Source: Brevibacterium sanguinis (lineage in GTDB: Bacteria > Actinomycetota > Actinomycetes > Actinomycetales > Brevibacteriaceae). Taken from it: 64,000 nucleotides of DNA. The position numbers and the translations under genes are program-made. Positions within the stretch are counted from its first letter, which is position 1. The number at the start of each line of letters is the position of its first letter. The DNA lies in assembly GCF_003315415.1 (NCBI RefSeq), contig NZ_QNSB01000014.1, forward strand, positions 1 through 64,000, given 5' to 3'. The notes below the pieces were generated by a model, which did not search any database, was not told the origin of the DNA, and worked only from the letters and a program-made list of their open reading frames with translations. This document shows positions 60,539 through 64,000 of the stretch, piece after piece.

Positions 60539-62254
60539 TCAGAACAGCTGGCGGATGTTCGAACGGGCGAGGTCGACGAGTTCGTCGCCGCGACCCGAGA
60601 GCACCGTGCGGATCGCGTAGAGCGCGAACCCCTTCGCCTGTTCGGCGCTGATCGACGGGGGCATCGACAGCTCCTGCCGCTCCGTGACGACGTCGAGGAC
60701 GGCCGGTCCCCTGTGGGCGAGGAACTTCTTCACCGTCGCGGGCAGCTGGGAGGACTTCTCGACGCGGAATCCCCTGATCCCGACCGCCTCGGCGATGCCC
60801 GAGAAGTCGGGGTTGGACAGGTCGGTGCCGAAGTTGACGAATCCCGCGGCCTTCATCTCGAGTTCGACGAAGTTGAGCGACGAGTTGTTGTAGACGACCG
60901 CCTTGACGGGCAGGTCGTTCTGGGTGAGCGTGAGAAGCTCCCCCAAGAGCATCGCCAGACCGCCGTCCCCGGCCAGGGCGATGACCTGCCGGTCCGGGTG
61001 CGACGCCTGGACGCCCACGCTCTGGGACAGGGCATTGGCCATCGACCCGTGGCTGAAGGAGCCGATGAGTCGTCGTCGGCCGTTCATCCCCAGGTAGCGC
61101 GCCGCCCAGACGACGGGCGAACCGACATCGGGGATGAAGACGGCATCGTCATCGGCGAGATCGTCGATGAGCTTCGTCAGGTACTGCGGGTGGATCGTCC
61201 GCTTCGATGCCGAGGCGAGGTCGTCGAGGCCCTTGCGGGTCTTCGCGTAGTGCTTCGTCATCGCCTTGAGATGGGAGGAACTGCGGGACGAGTCGATGAG
61301 CGGCAGGAGCTCCCCGACGGTGTCGGCCACCGTCCCGACCAGGCCGATGTCGACCTTCGTCCGGCGACCGAGCTGGGCGCCGCGCACATCGACCTGGATG
61401 ACTGTCGCGTCCTCGGGGTAGAACTGCTGGTAGGGCAGGTCGGTGCCGAGCATGAGCAGGGTGTCGCAGTCCTTGAGGGCGTGATATCCGGAGGAGAAGC
61501 CGAGCAGCCCGGTCATCCCGACGTCATACGGGTTGTCGTACTCGACGAACTCCTTGCCGCGCAGCGTGTGGACGATCGGGGCCTGCAGCTTCTCGGCGAT
61601 CGCGATGAGCTCGTCATGGGCTCCCGCCGTCCCCGCGCCGGCGAGGATCGTCACCTTCCTGCTCGAGTTGAGCGCCTCGGCGGCCGCGGCGATCTGGGAG
61701 GACGCCGGGATCACGCGGGAGGGGTGGGCCCGGATCGCCTCGGCGCGGGCATCGATCTCCCGCAGCGCGACATCACCGGGGATGACGAGGACGGCGACCC
61801 CGCGCTTCTCCACCGCCTCCCGCATCGCGATGCGCAGGAGCCTGGGCATCTGCTCCGGTGTCGCGACGTGCTCGACGTAGACGCTGCACTCGCGGAACAG
61901 CTCGGTGGGGTGCGTCTCCTGGAAGTAGGTGGACCCGATCTCGTCGCTGGGGATGTGGGCGGCGATCGCGAGCACCGGGACGCGGGAGCGCTGCGCGTCG
62001 TAGAGTCCGTTGATGAGGTGGAGGTTGCCGGGGCCGCAGCTGCCGGCGCACACGGCGAGCTCCCCCGTCATCGCCGCCTCACCGCTCGCGGCGAAGGCGG
62101 CACCCTCCTCGTGCCTGACATGCACCCATTGGAGCTCGGGGTTGACGCGCAGGGCGTCGGTGAAACCGTTGAGGGAGTCCCCGGGGATGCCGTAAACCCG
62201 CTTGACCCCACTCGCGACGAGCGTATCGACGATGTTCCTGGCGACGGTCGGCAT
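60539..62254 (-). CDS. poxB: Pyruvate:quinone oxidoreductase (pyruvate dehydrogenase, PoxB type)
   Basis: A ThDP- and FAD-dependent enzyme that oxidises pyruvate to acetate and passes electrons to quinone. The 571-residue protein has VKRVYGIPGDSLNGFTDAL, the ThDP glutamate in VRHEEGAAFAAS, CAGSCGPGNLHLINGLYDA, the FAD-region TLLMLGTDLPYQQF, and the ThDP-Mg motif ALAGDGGLAMLLGELLTLTQ, then NNSSLNFVELE. Length and motif order match PoxB of actinobacteria. AAGGAAG precedes the ATG. Single gene, divergent from glgP. Confidence 0.93.
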   Translation of the reverse strand: MPTVARNIVDTLVASGVKRVYGIPGDSLNGFTDALRVNPELQWVHVRHEEGAAFAASGEAAMTGELAVCAGSCGPGNLHLINGLYDAQRSRVPVLAIAAHIPSDEIGSTYFQETHPTELFRECSVYVEHVATPEQMPRLLRIAMREAVEKRGVAVLVIPGDVALREIDARAEAIRAHPSRVIPASSQIAAAAEALNSSRKVTILAGAGTAGAHDELIAIAEKLQAPIVHTLRGKEFVEYDNPYDVGMTGLLGFSSGYHALKDCDTLLMLGTDLPYQQFYPEDATVIQVDVRGAQLGRRTKVDIGLVGTVADTVGELLPLIDSSRSSSHLKAMTKHYAKTRKGLDDLASASKRTIHPQYLTKLIDDLADDDAVFIPDVGSPVVWAARYLGMNGRRRLIGSFSHGSMANALSQSVGVQASHPDRQVIALAGDGGLAMLLGELLTLTQNDLPVKAVVYNNSSLNFVELEMKAAGFVNFGTDLSNPDFSGIAEAVGIRGFRVEKSSQLPATVKKFLAHRGPAVLDVVTERQELSMPPSISAEQAKGFALYAIRTVLSGRGDELVDLARSNIRQLF

Positions 62255-62431
62255 GAGCTTCCTTCCCTTGAAACATGGATCGCCGCCAGTCTAGACCCGT
62301 CCCGTGGCCGCGGTCCCGGGAGAGTCCGGACGTCGTTGCCGCGCGCGTGGGCTCCGCCTGTCCCGGACTGCCGTGCGGCCGACAGCGGTTGGGATGGTGT
62401 CGGTTCGGACGGTGCCGGTGCGGACTGCACC

Positions 62432-62437
62432 TATGAT
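62432..62437 (+). promoter_or_regulatory. -10 box of glgP
   Basis: TATGAT, 55 nt before the ATG. A matching -35 was not clear. Confidence 0.45.
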
Positions 62438-62492
62438 GAGATCCAGTGCGGGTTCCGGATCGGGACCCGGCCCCTTCAGGTACAGGAGACCC

Positions 62493-64000
62493 ATGTCAGA
62501 GAGCCTCGACGAAGTGCGCAGCGACCGACACGAGTCCACTGCCCTGCCGGAGTCCACGGCCCTGCCCGCGCCTACTGCCGCGAGCCTCCGGGACGCACTG
62601 CTCCACCACCTGCGCTTCACCGTCGGCACCACCCCGGAGCGCGCCTCGGCGTTCGACTGGCGCATGGCGGTGTCGCACACGATCCGCGACCGGGCGGTCG
62701 ACCCGTGGTTCGAATCCGTTCGACGCACCGAGGCCGAGGACCGCAAGCGCGTCCACTACCTGTCGATGGAGTTCCTCATCGGGCGCATCCTCGAGGACGC
62801 CGCGATCAACCTGGGCCTGCGGGACACGATCGACGAGGTGCTCGACGGCTTCGGCCTCAGCTTCACCGAGATCGCCGAGGGCGAACCCGATGCGGCCCTC
62901 GGCAACGGCGGCCTCGGCCGGCTCGCCGCGTGCTACCTGGAGTCGATGGCGACTGTCGGCTGCCCCGGCTACGGCTACGGGCTGCGCTACGAGCACGGCC
63001 TGTTCGAGCAGAGCTTCGAGAACGGCCGCCAGGTCGAGACGCCGGAGAACTGGCTGGCCACCGGCAACCCCTGGGACTTCACGCGCCCGGAGACCGCCTA
63101 CCGGGTCGGGTTCGGCGGCGAGGTCATCGAGGAGGGCGGACGCCGGATCTGGGTTCCGCGAAGCCGGGTGCTCGCCGCCGCGCACGACACCCCGGTCGTC
63201 GGCTACGGGGCCCGGTGGGCGAACACCCTACGCCTGTGGGCGGCGATGCCCGGTGCCGAGCTCTTCGACCTCGACCGCTTCAACGCCGGCGACTTCGCCG
63301 CGGCCTCCGAGGCTGAAGCGCTCGCCCGCAGCCTCACCCGCGTCCTCTACCCCAACGACACGACCGACGGCGGCAAGCAGCTGCGACTGTCGCAGGAGTA
63401 CTTCCTCTCCTCCGCCTCGGTGCAGGACATCCTCGCCCGCCACCTCGGCGCGCACGATGACCTCCGCCGCCTGCCCGAGTCCGTCGCGATCCAGATGAAC
63501 GACACCCACCCCGCGATCGCGGGTCCCGAGCTCATCCGGCTCCTCGTCGACGAGCACGGATTCGGCTTCGACGCGGCCGCCGGCATCGCCACCCAGGTAC
63601 TCGGCTACACCAACCACACCCTGCTGCCGGAGGCGCTCGAGCGCTGGACGGTCGGCCTCATGCGCCACGTGCTGCCGCGCCACCTGGAGATCATCGAGGG
63701 ACTCGACACCCAGTTCGTCGAGCTCCAGGGAGAGCGGCCCGACCCCGTGCGGCTCATCGGCGGCGATCAGGTGAACATGGGCGACCTGGCATTCGCCGTC
63801 AGCCACAAGGTCAACGGCGTCTCCGCGCTCCACACCGACCTCGTCCGGAAGGACCTCTTCCCCGTCCACGACGAACTGCATCCCGGCCGCATCGTCAACA
63901 TCACCAACGGCATCACGCCGCGGCGGTGGCTCAAGCTCGCCAATCCCGCCCTGTCCGAGCTGATCACCGACACGATCGGCAGCGGGTGGGAGACCGACCT
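62493..64000 (+). CDS. glgP: Glycogen/maltodextrin phosphorylase (partial, runs off window)
   Basis: Phosphorylase cleaves alpha-1,4-glucan ends with phosphate to glucose 1-phosphate. The first 502 residues are visible and contain RVHYLSMEFLIGRILEDA, DAALGNGGLGRLAACYLESM, YGYGLRYEHGLFEQ, QLRLSQEYFLSSASVQDILA, VAIQMNDTHPAI and NITNGITPRRWL, all typical of the GT35 family. The PLP lysine would be beyond the window. GGAG precedes the ATG. The frame is open to the edge. Confidence 0.95.
   Translation, partial: MSESLDEVRSDRHESTALPESTALPAPTAASLRDALLHHLRFTVGTTPERASAFDWRMAVSHTIRDRAVDPWFESVRRTEAEDRKRVHYLSMEFLIGRILEDAAINLGLRDTIDEVLDGFGLSFTEIAEGEPDAALGNGGLGRLAACYLESMATVGCPGYGYGLRYEHGLFEQSFENGRQVETPENWLATGNPWDFTRPETAYRVGFGGEVIEEGGRRIWVPRSRVLAAAHDTPVVGYGARWANTLRLWAAMPGAELFDLDRFNAGDFAAASEAEALARSLTRVLYPNDTTDGGKQLRLSQEYFLSSASVQDILARHLGAHDDLRRLPESVAIQMNDTHPAIAGPELIRLLVDEHGFGFDAAAGIATQVLGYTNHTLLPEALERWTVGLMRHVLPRHLEIIEGLDTQFVELQGERPDPVRLIGGDQVNMGDLAFAVSHKVNGVSALHTDLVRKDLFPVHDELHPGRIVNITNGITPRRWLKLANPALSELITDTIGSGWETD

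Noticed and set aside
60500-63316. 938-codon open frame on the plus strand
   Set aside because: Antisense to poxB, then out of frame with glgP, whose own frame encodes clear phosphorylase motifs.

Overview
The window is GC-rich, densely coded bacterial chromosome from an actinobacterium. The evidence is an HspR-controlled dnaK operon with HAIR operators, a Bpa-type proteasome activator, a LysG/LysE pair, LCP and LPXTG surface proteins, a maltokinase-like protein, and many genes whose -10 box lies 6-7 nt before the start codon (leaderless transcription). A Brevibacterium-like member of the Micrococcales is my best guess, by inference only. I see no rRNA, CRISPR array, insertion sequence, prophage or origin. 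The genes look like ordinary core and accessory chromosome.

Layout. 0-5.3 kb: tRNA-Ser(GCT), then an LCP cell-wall ligase coupled to an FAD/NAD(P)-binding protein. 5.3-12.3 kb: an envelope export locus (YhgE/Pip protein plus an MMPL transporter with a fused, P-loop-less ABC-ATPase-like tail), a divergent TetR regulator with two operator palindromes between them, and an unrecognised protein with an internal duplication. 12.3-16.4 kb: C45 acyltransferase-like protein, metallo-beta-lactamase-fold hydrolase, APC permease. 16.5-18.9 kb: tRNA-Ser(TGA) and a maltokinase-like protein. 19-23.5 kb: ilvA, then an overlapping operon of quinone oxidoreductase, Bpa, a hypothetical protein and a HAD phosphatase. 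23.6-27 kb: a second HAD gene with serS, and a divergent lipid kinase. 27-30.3 kb: two paralogous sortase-anchored surface proteins.

30.5-34.8 kb: dnaK-grpE-dnaJ-hspR with two HAIR sites. 35-38.8 kb: a large RND exporter with a coiled-coil insertion. 39-45.3 kb: YjbR-like protein, amidase, PEP-mutase-family protein, VOC protein and a RecQ-like helicase with a ComF/PRTase-like tail. 45.3-49.2 kb: small exporter and TetR, divergent lysG/lysE, and a lone AAA ATPase. 49.2-52.2 kb: a second YhgE/Pip protein with an intact ABC ATPase, paralogous to the 5.3-10.4 kb locus. 52.5-56.3 kb: TDT-family carrier, DUF805 protein and a coupled marR-MFS pair. 56.4-60.5 kb: FMN riboswitch and ribD-ribE-ribBA-ribH. 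60.5-64 kb: poxB and the start of glgP, which runs off the window.

The most unusual content is the pair of YhgE/Pip export loci. In one, the partner is a normal ABC ATPase. In the other, the same fold appears as a pseudo-ATPase fused to a proton-driven MMPL pump. Other notable items are the coiled-coil RND insertion, the RecQ-PRTase fusion, the uniform leaderless promoter spacing and the riboswitch leader.
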